A DNA stretch of 6,250 bases, taken from Thalassolituus sp. (GTDB taxonomy: Bacteria > Pseudomonadota > Gammaproteobacteria > Pseudomonadales > Oceanobacteraceae). A model generated the notes under the pieces. That model made no database searches, had not been told where the DNA came from, and was given only the letters and a program-made list of their open reading frames with translations. Where the stretch lies: the NCBI GenBank assembly GCA_029212275.1, contig JARGOI010000153.1, forward strand, positions 1-6,250, in the 5' to 3' direction. Shown here one piece after another: positions 1-6,250 of this stretch (the stretch's first letter is position 1; each line of letters begins with the position of its first letter). The position numbers were made by a program, and so were the translations under genes.

Positions 1-2177
1 AAAAGCTGCAGCAAGCGCAGCATCGCATGAATCAAAAGAACAACGACATCGCGAGTCTCGAAGCGCGTCAGTTGAATTACCCGGGTTTTGTGCGTCAAGC
101 ACTGGAAGCCATCATTCGTGAATGTCCACAGGCCGAACCACGCGTGCTGGCGGATTATGTCGAAGTGATTGACCCAGAATGGCAAAGCGCTATCGAAGGT
201 TATATTGGCGGTGCGCGTTTTAGCATCATCGTTGAACCTGATTTTGAAGCCGAAGCCGCGCATATTTTGCGTCAAATTCCGGGTGGCAGCCGTGCTCGCG
301 TTATTCAGGGGCAAAAAGCCCGCGCCGACAGCGAACGCATGAAAACTTCGGCAAACTCCATCATACATTTAATGGAGTTTGACCACGCGACCGCACGTTT
401 TTATCTAGAAGCAAGTTACGGCAGTGTCGAGCAAGTGGCCGACCTGCAAGCCCTGCGCATGACCCGTCGTGGTGTCACCAATGAAGGCTTAGGTTCGGGC
501 GCATACTCTATTTATCGTTGTGATATGGACGATACCGAACTGGTGTTTGGTTTAGGTGCTCGTGAGCGTGCTTTGTCGGCGAAACGTGCCGAATCCGACC
601 ATTTAGCTGAACAAGCCAACGAAGCGAATTTCCAATTACGTCAAGCACAGCAGTTATTAGATGCGGTTAACTTGTTGCGTCACGTTACTTTCGCTGACCA
701 AATGCAAGAAATGCTCGAAACCCATTATCAAATGCAAAATGCTGAAAATGCGCTGAGCAGTGTCGACGTTTCTGGCCTTGGCGATATTGAGCACGAATTT
801 TCTGCATTAAAAGAAAAAGCCGATGACCTCGACGCACAGATCAAAGAGCTTGATGGTGAACTCGGTCGTTTGCAGCAACAACTTAATGACGCCGAAAAAG
901 GCTGCAAAGCACTCAGTGATCACCAAGAACAAACGTCCGAATTGGCCGATAAGAAAGAAGTGAATTTACGTTCTATTGTCAGCATTTGGCCAGAGTTCGA
1001 TTTAGAAAAACGTCTGGAAAATGCCGATAAAGAAGCGGCCGAAAGCCCCGTCGATGCCTTGGAAAATTTGCGTAAAAGCCTAGCGCAAGAACTCAATTCC
1101 ATAGCCTATGAAATTGAGCGCAATATTACCAACCATAATCAGCATTGTCAGACCATGGATGCCATTGTCTACTCGCCCGATTATCGTGACGATCACGGGG
1201 CGAATTTCTTTAAAGGTGTGTGTGATTTACAACGCGAAATTGAGCGCGTTCACAACCGCCTTAAAAACAACATATTGGTCGAGAAACAAGGCAAGCTGTC
1301 GCAGTTGCGTGAAAGCTTTAACAATGTATTCGTCACCAACTTGTGTCACTCTATTTACCAAGGCATCAACGACGGCAAGCGCATTCTTGAAGACTTAAAC
1401 AAAGAATTGGCGCATCATCAGTTTGGTGGTGACCGCGAAACCTATTGGTTTGATTGGGAGTGGGTACCAGAGTACAAAGAATATTGGCAGTTTTTTGAAG
1501 AAGTCATCAAAAACCCATCGTTAGGTGATGGCGCCACCTTGTTTACCGCGGATTTATCCGAAAACTCCAAGCGTGTACGCGATCAATTAATGTCGATGCT
1601 GCTCGATGATGACGAGCAAAAAGCGATGCGCGAGTTAGAGCGTATTTCTGATTATCGCAACTACCGTGCTTATGAAATTTATAAGCAGCCCTTGAACAAA
1701 GAGCCCATTGCACTGAGTCAATACGGCACAGGTTCTGGCGGTCAGTTAGAAACTCCTGCGTATATCATTCGCTCGGCGGCCATCACCTCGGCCTTTCGTT
1801 TCAACGAAGGCGACACGCATTTACGCGTCGTCTTAGTGGACGAAGCTTTCTCCAAGATGGATGAAACACGTTCGAAAGAAGTGATTAACTATCTAACCGA
1901 AAGCCTTGGCTTGCAGCTGTTGTTTATTATGCCGACCAGTAAATCGGGCCCGTTTATGGATTTGATTTCCAATCAGTTTGTATTCAGCAAAGTGCCATTA
2001 ACCGGCGGTCAGAAAAAAGGCGAATTGCAAACTCGGGTATTGATTGACCGTCAGCAATGTAACCAAGAAAAGGTGAAAGAATTGTGGGCCAATCATCGCC
2101 GCACTATTCGCCAACAGGCGTCACTCGACTTTATGGAAGAGTTTGCGGCAGAAATGAAAGCGGAGTCGGCATCCTAA
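1..2177 (+). CDS. SMC-like ATPase of the MksB/JetC (condensin/Wadjet) type, C-terminal part, 5' truncated by window edge
   Basis: The frame is open from position 3 (reading KLQQAQHR before the first ATG at 27), and that ATG has no ribosome binding site, so the true start lies upstream. Residues are numbered from the ATG at 27. Residues about 15-180 resemble the hinge region of MksB/JetC proteins, with the motif EVIDPEWQSAIEGYI (46-60) and a conserved stretch ending LVFGLGARERAL (172-183). Residues about 185-315 are a heptad-like coiled coil rich in Glu, Gln, Leu and Ala. Residues about 400-490 are helical, then aromatic-rich. The ABC-type signature is YGTGSGGQ (566-573), and Walker B is VVLVDEAFSKMD (601-612), with D605 and E606 as the metal/catalytic acids. 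Walker A must lie upstream. In this family the head dimer hydrolyses ATP for DNA loop extrusion, with kleisin and KITE partners; Wadjet versions restrict plasmids. A chromosomal MksBEF role is equally possible. A terminator follows 43 bases after the stop, so this is the last gene of its operon. Family membership is judged from motif recall. Confidence 0.88.
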   Translation, partial: KLQQAQHRMNQKNNDIASLEARQLNYPGFVRQALEAIIRECPQAEPRVLADYVEVIDPEWQSAIEGYIGGARFSIIVEPDFEAEAAHILRQIPGGSRARVIQGQKARADSERMKTSANSIIHLMEFDHATARFYLEASYGSVEQVADLQALRMTRRGVTNEGLGSGAYSIYRCDMDDTELVFGLGARERALSAKRAESDHLAEQANEANFQLRQAQQLLDAVNLLRHVTFADQMQEMLETHYQMQNAENALSSVDVSGLGDIEHEFSALKEKADDLDAQIKELDGELGRLQQQLNDAEKGCKALSDHQEQTSELADKKEVNLRSIVSIWPEFDLEKRLENADKEAAESPVDALENLRKSLAQELNSIAYEIERNITNHNQHCQTMDAIVYSPDYRDDHGANFFKGVCDLQREIERVHNRLKNNILVEKQGKLSQLRESFNNVFVTNLCHSIYQGINDGKRILEDLNKELAHHQFGGDRETYWFDWEWVPEYKEYWQFFEEVIKNPSLGDGATLFTADLSENSKRVRDQLMSMLLDDDEQKAMRELERISDYRNYRAYEIYKQPLNKEPIALSQYGTGSGGQLETPAYIIRSAAITSAFRFNEGDTHLRVVLVDEAFSKMDETRSKEVINYLTESLGLQLLFIMPTSKSGPFMDLISNQFVFSKVPLTGGQKKGELQTRVLIDRQQCNQEKVKELWANHRRTIRQQASLDFMEEFAAEMKAESAS

Positions 2178-2219
2178 TTTTAGGTTCAAGACTTTAAGCG
2201 CAATCATCTTCACAACTTC

Positions 2220-2255
2220 GAAACCGAGTGTTGATAATGCTCGGTTTCTTTTTTT
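2220..2255 (+). terminator. Intrinsic terminator after the SMC-like ATPase gene
   Basis: A 9-bp stem (GAAACCGAG at 2220-2228 with CTCGGTTTC at 2240-2248) encloses an 11-base loop and is followed directly by seven T residues (2249-2255). The loop can extend the stem with weaker T-G and T-A pairs. There is no A-tract on the 5' side, so it should work only on the + strand. It ends the ATPase operon and separates it from the glutaredoxin-like gene. Confidence 0.9.
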
Positions 2256-2292
2256 AGTTAAATAATTTTCAACTACTAGAGTACAAATTTTC

Positions 2293-2655
2293 ATGACAAT
2301 TATTCGCTGGGTATTAGGAAGAATTATTTTATTATTGGATTTTTTAACGTCCCCTAAGCCTGCTCATCACAGCCAAGAAGTGCAGGCTAAATTAGATGCC
2401 AGAACGGCCAAATTGACCTTGTATCATTTTCAGGCGTGTCCATTTTGCGTCAAAGTACGTCGTGTTATGAGAGCAAATAATCTTAATATTGAAACACGTG
2501 ATACCAAACGCAGCGCGCATGCAGCGAAAGAACTACTGGCCGGTGGCGGCACCCCTAAAGTGCCCTGTTTAAAAATTGAAAACGATGGGGAAACAAAGTG
2601 GCTGTATGAATCCTCGGATATTGTTGCCTATTTAAATACGACGGTAATGGCATAA
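2293..2655 (+). CDS. Glutaredoxin / GST-N-domain-like thiol-redox protein with hydrophobic N-terminus
   Basis: This 120-residue protein has a thioredoxin-fold glutaredoxin domain at about 40-117. The beta strand LTLYHF is followed by the dithiol active site CPFC (C49, C52), the cis-proline motif KVPCL (P91) and ESSDI (106-110), which in glutaredoxins and GST N-terminal domains helps bind glutathione. It therefore probably reduces disulfides or mixed glutathione disulfides; the substrate is unknown. Residues 1-20 are hydrophobic with interspersed Arg (IIRWVLGRIILLLDFLT), which suggests a membrane-associated or amphipathic helix. A short linker follows, with no signal-peptidase site I can see. 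The length suits the family of stand-alone 'glutathione S-transferase N-terminal domain' proteins of gammaproteobacteria; the GST C-terminal helical domain is absent. The ribosome binding site is weak (GAG at 2279-2281, 11 bases before the ATG). The gene follows the ATPase terminator, so it needs its own promoter, which I could not identify. Confidence 0.9.
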   Translation: MTIIRWVLGRIILLLDFLTSPKPAHHSQEVQAKLDARTAKLTLYHFQACPFCVKVRRVMRANNLNIETRDTKRSAHAAKELLAGGGTPKVPCLKIENDGETKWLYESSDIVAYLNTTVMA

Positions 2656-2715
2656 ATTAAACGACGCTCGTAATGGTGTGTCTTAATTCTATGACGACAA
2701 TCCTTGAGAAAAGAT

Positions 2716-2719
2716 GGAG
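2716..2719 (+). promoter_or_regulatory. Ribosome binding site deciding the start of the DUF4870-like gene
   Basis: GGAG lies 6 bases before the ATG at 2726, an ideal spacing. The in-frame ATG at 2714 overlaps this site and has only a weak GAGA (2705-2708) before it, so I prefer 2726 and a protein that begins MSDFPEE. Confidence 0.6.
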
Positions 2720-2725
2720 CATGAA

Positions 2726-3094
2726 ATGTCAGATTTTCCAGAAGAAAATAACGAACATAGAAGCCTAACACCAAAAGAAGATCGGGCTAAGACGCATGCG
2801 TTGATTGCTTATGCCTTAATGGTAGGAGGTTTATTCACTGGTGGGTTGTTATGGATCATCGGCGGAATCTGGGCGATTGTTAAAAGAGAAGATGCGGTTG
2901 GTACGCTCTTTGAAGATCACTATACTAATATCATCACCACCTTTTGGTGGGGGTTGGGCTGGTCTGTAATTGGTTTGATCTTGCTGTTCATATTCATAGG
3001 TTATTTTATTCTTATTGGAATAATGGTTTGGTCGATTTACCGTCTTGTTAAAGGATTGGCCAGAATTTCATCTAATAAATCTTTCGACAGTTAA
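2726..3094 (+). CDS. DUF4870-like small integral membrane protein
   Basis: The 122-residue protein (126 if the ATG at 2714 is used) has a charged, cytosolic-looking N-terminus (1-22). A hydrophobic region follows at about 24-52, a short loop with KRED (53-56), and a second long hydrophobic region at about 68-105, which probably holds two membrane passes. Two motifs match my memory of DUF4870-type proteins: HYTNIITTFWW (65-75), where relatives have a His/Phe-rich 'SHF..Q..TFWW', and WSIYRLVKG (102-110) near the C-terminus. The function of the family is unknown and nothing here suggests an enzyme. The gene begins 70 bases after the glutaredoxin-like gene on the same strand, with no terminator between, so the two may be co-transcribed. 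A strong bidirectional terminator follows. The CDS call is firm; the family name is less so. Confidence 0.85.
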   Translation: MSDFPEENNEHRSLTPKEDRAKTHALIAYALMVGGLFTGGLLWIIGGIWAIVKREDAVGTLFEDHYTNIITTFWWGLGWSVIGLILLFIFIGYFILIGIMVWSIYRLVKGLARISSNKSFDS

Positions 3095-3160
3095 TAGTGA
3101 ATGAGTCGTATTTTTTTATTGCTCTAATATTTTAGGCCAAGAAACTGATTTGATTTTCAT

Positions 3161-3214
3161 AAAAAAACCACCTTGATCATTACTAAGAACAGTCATGACC
3201 AAGGTGGTTTTTTA
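3161..3214. terminator. Bidirectional intrinsic terminator between convergent genes
   Basis: A perfect 14-bp stem (AAAAAACCACCTTG at 3162-3175 with CAAGGTGGTTTTTT at 3200-3213) continues past one A/C mismatch into four more pairs (TCAT 3177-3180 with ATGA 3195-3198). The apical loop is 14 bases. The A-run on the left (3161-3167) and the T-run on the right (3208-3213) give a U-tract on either strand. It serves the DUF4870-like gene from the left and fadE from the right. The rest of the 226-base gap is AT-rich and shows nothing else I can support. Confidence 0.93.
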
Positions 3215-3320
3215 TTGGGAAATCCTTTTCCTTATTGCCGCTTTCCTTTTAGCCTTTCTCTAACTTTTTTCAAACAGAACAACTCGTTAAATAATCCTAA
3301 TATTTATTCATTATTAAGCG

Positions 3321-5783
3321 TTAATGAGTGTATTCTTGTTCAGGCAATGGCACTTTAGACTCTTTAAAGAAACTCTTCTCAAAGGCGTCGGTTTGCAATG
3401 CATCGATACGACGTGTGTCATATTCCTTCAATCGAGTTGCTTGCACGTCGGTCAAGATGCCCAACGAGGTTGCGCTCTCGAGTTTACTGTCGATGTCATC
3501 GCCAGTTAACTTGCCACGACCGTCGGCTTTAAGAAAAGTGGTCCACGATTCTTCGACCTGCAACAACATTTGGTAAGTCCCTTCCACGCGACCAAAATTA
3601 TCGTCTGGAGCGTTGTTGTGGTGGGTAAACTCACCAAACTTTTTGCGCACGGACGTATCATCCATAATCAGATTACCCAGTGTGCGAATTTGATCGTCAT
3701 CCGGTTTGCGCAACACGCGACCGTATGGGAAGGCGATGCGCTTATAAACCGCGGCGATTTTTGCTGCAGTAAAGTTATCGTAGAAGTCGAAGAAGGCTTC
3801 TTGAGCCTCGTACATAGCATGGTGCAACGCGGCTCGTGCGTGCGCTTGTTCAGATTCGCTGTACGGCTGTCCTTCATAATATTTCAGGATGCTACAAGCG
3901 ATGAACATCTGACTGTGAATATCACCTAAACGCGCGCTCAATAGCTCGCGACGCTTAAGATCACCACCTAACACGCCCAAGGCTAAGTCAGCGGTGCCGG
4001 CAAAGGCTGCACTGAAGCGATCAATCATCTGATACCAAGGCTTGGTAAAGTCATCGGCATGTTGTGGTGCGCTGGCCAAACGGTTGCCGCTAAGTCCAAG
4101 TACTAATCCTCGTAGCGTGCGGCTGATACTGTTACCTGCCAAGGCGAAAAATAGCTTATCGAATTTCTTCAGACCAGCGGCTTTGTCGTCGGCTTGCAAC
4201 GTTTCAAACACATCGAACAAGTAGGGGTGACAACGCATCGAGCCTTGCCCGAAAATCATCAACGAACGCGTTAGAATGTTTGCACCTTCTACCGTAATGG
4301 CGATGGGAATACTCTGATAAGGCAACGCCATAAAGTTACGGGGCCCTAACTGAATGGCGCGTCCACCCGCCACATCCATACCGTGGTTGATTAATTTGCG
4401 CATCATTTCGGTAGCATGGTACTTGGCCATGGCCGTAATGACCGAAGGCGTACCAAATTCTAGGCTGCGAGTTACTAAGTGGCGCATGGATTCTAAGGTA
4501 TAGGCCAAAGTAGCAATTTGCGCGGTGGCTTCTTGCACCCCTTCAAATTTGCCCACTTCGGTTTTGAACTGACGACGAATGCGACCAAACGCCCCCGTCA
4601 TGCGATAGCCCACTTCACCGCTAGCCGTTGCCAAGGCAGGTAAAGAAACCCCACGACCAGCACCTAAGCATTCGATCAGCATGCGCCAGCCTTTACCAGC
4701 CATTTCTGGGCCACCAATAATCCATTCCGCCGGAATAAAGACGTCTTTACCGTTAATTGGGCCGTTCATAAAGGGCGCACCAGGATAATGGCGACGACCA
4801 ATTTCAATGCCTTGGTGGTCTGCAGGAATTAGCGCGCAAGTGATGCCGTAGTCTTTAATGTCTGGGTTGCCAAACAAACCTTCTGGATCACGTAACTTAA
4901 ATGCCAAACCAATGACCGTAGCAACTGGCGCTAGGGTAATCCAACGTTTGGAGAAGTTAAGACGAATCCCCGTCACTTCTTTGCCTTCGTGCATGCCCTT
5001 GCAGACAATCCCTAAATCGGGAATGGCACCGGCGTCAGATCCAGCTTCTGGTCCGGTTAAACCGAAACAAGGTATCTCGGTTCCGTCTGACAGACCGGGT
5101 AACCAGCGTTTTTTCTGATCTTCGGTGCCGTATTTGACCAGCAACTCACCCGGCCCAAGCGAATTTGGCACCATGGCGGTGACCGCACCGGTGATAGAAC
5201 GAGAAGCAATTTTGCTCATGACACGGCTTTGAGCATAAGGTGAAAAGTGTTTACCGCCGTATTCTTCTGGGATGATAAGACTGAAGAAGCCTTTGGCTTT
5301 TAGGAACTCCCACGCCTCAGCGGGTAAGTCTTTATGATGGTGATGAATTTCCCACTCATCCAGCATATCGCACAACTCAGTGACTTCGTTGTCGATGAAC
5401 GATTGCTCGTTTTTGGTAAGAGTCGGTAAGGTAATCTTAGCGAATTTTTCCCAATCGGGTTTGCCTTGAAATAAATCTTCATCCCACCAAGTCGAACCAG
5501 CATCCAGAGCTTCGCGCTCGGTTTGACTCATTTCTGGCATCACCCCAGATAAAGTTTGATAGGCAGGTTTACTGATCAGACGTCGGCGAATAGCGGTGAC
5601 ATTCAGTACGACTAGCACAATGCCTAACAGGACAAGCGTCACTGGATGCGCCATCGCTGGAGTGATCAGGCCAGTACCTAGCCATACGAGAGCAAAGATA
5701 CCCGAGCCGATCAATAAACCCGGGTTAAAGAACATAATAGTGGCAAAGGCGATTGCCAGAACCAGTAAGGTGAGAAGGAACAT
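3321..5783 (-). CDS. fadE: Acyl-CoA dehydrogenase FadE (membrane-associated, beta-oxidation)
   Basis: The 820-residue product is close to E. coli FadE (about 814) and collinear with it as I remember that sequence. FadE is an FAD enzyme that oxidises acyl-CoA to trans-2-enoyl-CoA, the first step of fatty-acid beta-oxidation, passing electrons to the respiratory chain. Residues 1-65 hold two or three hydrophobic segments that anchor it to the inner membrane. FadE-specific stretches include AGSTWWDEDLFQGKPDW (95-111) and VPNSLGPGELL (205-215). The acyl-CoA dehydrogenase core runs from about 130 to 520, with the flavin-contacting CFGLTGPEAGSDAGAIPD (239-256) and TVEGANILTR (497-506). E499 there is the likely catalytic base, by alignment with the family. 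Residues about 525-815 form the bacterial C-terminal extension (DUF1974), with VLGGDLKRRELLSARLGDIHSQ (604-625) typical. The start is set by a strong AAGGAG 7 bases upstream. The gene looks intact and monocistronic: a terminator follows, and a 288-base gap precedes it. Confidence 0.96.
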   Translation of the reverse strand: MFLLTLLVLAIAFATIMFFNPGLLIGSGIFALVWLGTGLITPAMAHPVTLVLLGIVLVVLNVTAIRRRLISKPAYQTLSGVMPEMSQTEREALDAGSTWWDEDLFQGKPDWEKFAKITLPTLTKNEQSFIDNEVTELCDMLDEWEIHHHHKDLPAEAWEFLKAKGFFSLIIPEEYGGKHFSPYAQSRVMSKIASRSITGAVTAMVPNSLGPGELLVKYGTEDQKKRWLPGLSDGTEIPCFGLTGPEAGSDAGAIPDLGIVCKGMHEGKEVTGIRLNFSKRWITLAPVATVIGLAFKLRDPEGLFGNPDIKDYGITCALIPADHQGIEIGRRHYPGAPFMNGPINGKDVFIPAEWIIGGPEMAGKGWRMLIECLGAGRGVSLPALATASGEVGYRMTGAFGRIRRQFKTEVGKFEGVQEATAQIATLAYTLESMRHLVTRSLEFGTPSVITAMAKYHATEMMRKLINHGMDVAGGRAIQLGPRNFMALPYQSIPIAITVEGANILTRSLMIFGQGSMRCHPYLFDVFETLQADDKAAGLKKFDKLFFALAGNSISRTLRGLVLGLSGNRLASAPQHADDFTKPWYQMIDRFSAAFAGTADLALGVLGGDLKRRELLSARLGDIHSQMFIACSILKYYEGQPYSESEQAHARAALHHAMYEAQEAFFDFYDNFTAAKIAAVYKRIAFPYGRVLRKPDDDQIRTLGNLIMDDTSVRKKFGEFTHHNNAPDDNFGRVEGTYQMLLQVEESWTTFLKADGRGKLTGDDIDSKLESATSLGILTDVQATRLKEYDTRRIDALQTDAFEKSFFKESKVPLPEQEYTH

Positions 5784-5790
5784 ACACTGT

Positions 5791-5796
5791 CTCCTT
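5791..5796 (-). promoter_or_regulatory. Strong ribosome binding site of fadE
   Basis: Read on the - strand, AAGGAG lies 7 bases before the ATG (5783-5781). This is a near-perfect Shine-Dalgarno sequence and confirms the start that keeps the hydrophobic N-terminus MFLLTLLVLA. Confidence 0.85.
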
Positions 5797-5820
5797 TGAG
5801 TGAAGGTTAGGGCATTACTG

Positions 5821-5841
5821 CATTAATCAAATCATTAATCA
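5821..5841. repeat. Short direct repeat (12-base period) upstream of fadE
   Basis: CATTAATCA occurs at 5821-5829 and again at 5833-5841, separated by AAT. A degenerate copy, CATTACTG, sits immediately before at 5813-5820. On the coding strand of fadE the unit reads TGATTAATG, 38-58 bases before the start codon, within the probable leader or promoter. The 288-base gap 5784-6071 is otherwise AT-rich, and I recognise no FadR- or PsrA-like operator, no convincing promoter and no terminator in it. The repeat could be an operator for a regulator that binds in tandem, or chance in AT-rich DNA. Confidence 0.5.
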
Positions 5842-6071
5842 GAACTGCCTAAAATAACTAGACAAAAGTTATACAGCGAGGTTCATGATAATTTTTTCAA
5901 ATATCAGGACTTAGCAAAAAATTCTTGGAAATGGGTATCTGTGAAACATACTCATAATTGGAGGTTGTTAGAGTACCAATAATAGATGTTATAGCGCTTT
6001 TGCAAGGTTTAGTGTGTGTAATTAAGGTGCGAATAAATAAAGATATGGTAATTTAAAGAGGCAAACAGAAC

Positions 6072-6250
6072 TCAATCGCGGCTAACAAACCAGCGTTGCT
6101 CCCACGCTAAAAAGACTTTCTCGGGATACTTGGTTTTGCCCAAACTGCCGTTATAGCGGGCTAAGGCAGGAATCAAATTGCCTTTTTCACGATCAAGATA
6201 ATGCTTAAGAATGGTGCAGCCGTAGCGTAAATTGGTTCGTGTATCCATCA
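6072..6250 (-). CDS. SLT-type lytic murein transglycosylase, C-terminal end, 5' truncated by window edge
   Basis: Read on the - strand, the frame is open from the right edge to a TGA at 6074-6072, giving 58 complete codons. The visible sequence contains TNLRYGCTILKHYLDREKGN followed by ALARYNGSLGKTKYPEKV and a final Trp-containing helix (AWEQRWF). This matches the end of the GH23 SLT domain: RYNGS stands at the 'AYN-G' motif that lines the glycan-binding groove. These enzymes cleave the MurNAc-GlcNAc bond of peptidoglycan with formation of 1,6-anhydro-MurNAc, in the periplasm. The catalytic glutamate, signal peptide and start all lie outside the window. The ATG at 6248 is unlikely to be a start, since it falls inside the domain. 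The gene is upstream of fadE on the same strand, but 288 bases apart, so co-transcription is doubtful. Which Slt/Mlt subfamily it belongs to cannot be told. Confidence 0.88.
   Translation of the reverse strand, partial: MDTRTNLRYGCTILKHYLDREKGNLIPALARYNGSLGKTKYPEKVFLAWEQRWFVSRD

Noticed and set aside
27..29. ATG as the true start of the SMC-like ATPase
   Set aside because: The reading frame is open to the left edge with coiled-coil-like residues, no Shine-Dalgarno precedes the ATG, and Walker A and the N-terminal head would be missing. The gene continues upstream.
1108..1398. Second + strand open frame of 96 codons inside the ATPase gene
   Set aside because: It overlaps a clearly conserved protein in another frame, has no recognisable domain, and its composition is that of a shadow frame.
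3085..3119. Possible terminator (CGAC ... GTCG followed by a T-run) right after the DUF4870-like gene
   Set aside because: The stem is only 4 bp around a 16-base loop, too weak to call. The strong hairpin at 3161-3214 is sufficient.
3173..3358. 61-codon + strand open frame in the gap between the DUF4870-like gene and fadE
   Set aside because: It starts inside the terminator stem and runs into the end of fadE. The translation has no domain and reflects AT-rich intergenic sequence.
3570..3929. 119-codon + strand open frame antisense to fadE
   Set aside because: It is wholly antisense to the conserved C-terminal region of FadE, with no ribosome binding site or domain that I can see. The other antisense frames over fadE are rejected for the same reason.
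5868..5900. Possible fadE promoter: TATAAC (-10-like, 5873-5868 on the - strand) with TTGAAA (5900-5895)
   Set aside because: The spacing is 21 bases, too long for a standard sigma-70 promoter, and the region is AT-rich, so such hexamers are expected by chance.
5979..6005. Second possible - strand promoter: TTGCAA (6005-6000) and TATTAT (5984-5979)
   Set aside because: The spacer is only 15 bases and the -35 match is poor (4 of 6). It is not supportable without a mapped start.

Overview
The window looks like chromosomal DNA from a gammaproteobacterium, probably a marine, Oceanospirillales-like one. The main reason is an E. coli-type, full-length FadE acyl-CoA dehydrogenase with an N-terminal membrane region and a long C-terminal extension. 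The moderate G+C, AT-rich intergenic gaps and a gammaproteobacterial-style SLT lytic transglycosylase agree with this. The genus assignment is an inference from recalled protein families, not a search result.

Layout, left to right. (1) Positions 1-2177, + strand: the C-terminal part of a large SMC-like ATPase of the MksB/JetC (condensin-like, Wadjet-type) kind. It is cut by the left edge; the hinge-like region, a coiled coil and the signature/Walker B half of the ATPase head are visible. A strong intrinsic terminator (2220-2255) closes this unit. (2) Positions 2293-3094, + strand: two small genes, a glutaredoxin/GST-N-like protein with a hydrophobic N-terminus and a DUF4870-like membrane protein, probably one short transcription unit. 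(3) Positions 3161-3214: a bidirectional terminator between convergent genes. (4) Positions 3321-5783, - strand: fadE, with a strong ribosome binding site and a 288-base AT-rich upstream gap that holds a 12-base-period direct repeat. (5) Positions 6072-6250, - strand: the last 58 codons of an SLT-type lytic transglycosylase, cut by the right edge.

How the parts relate. The ATPase would act with kleisin and accessory subunits encoded upstream, outside the window, in chromosome organisation or plasmid defence. No JetD/MksG-like nuclease gene follows it, which is the most notable contextual point. FadE performs the first oxidation step of fatty-acid beta-oxidation. The small thiol-redox and membrane proteins and the cell-wall hydrolase are housekeeping-type genes with no evident functional link to the ATPase. 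I see no mobile element, CRISPR array, tRNA or rRNA. The only candidate for an unusual system is the condensin-like operon, of which only the last gene is visible.
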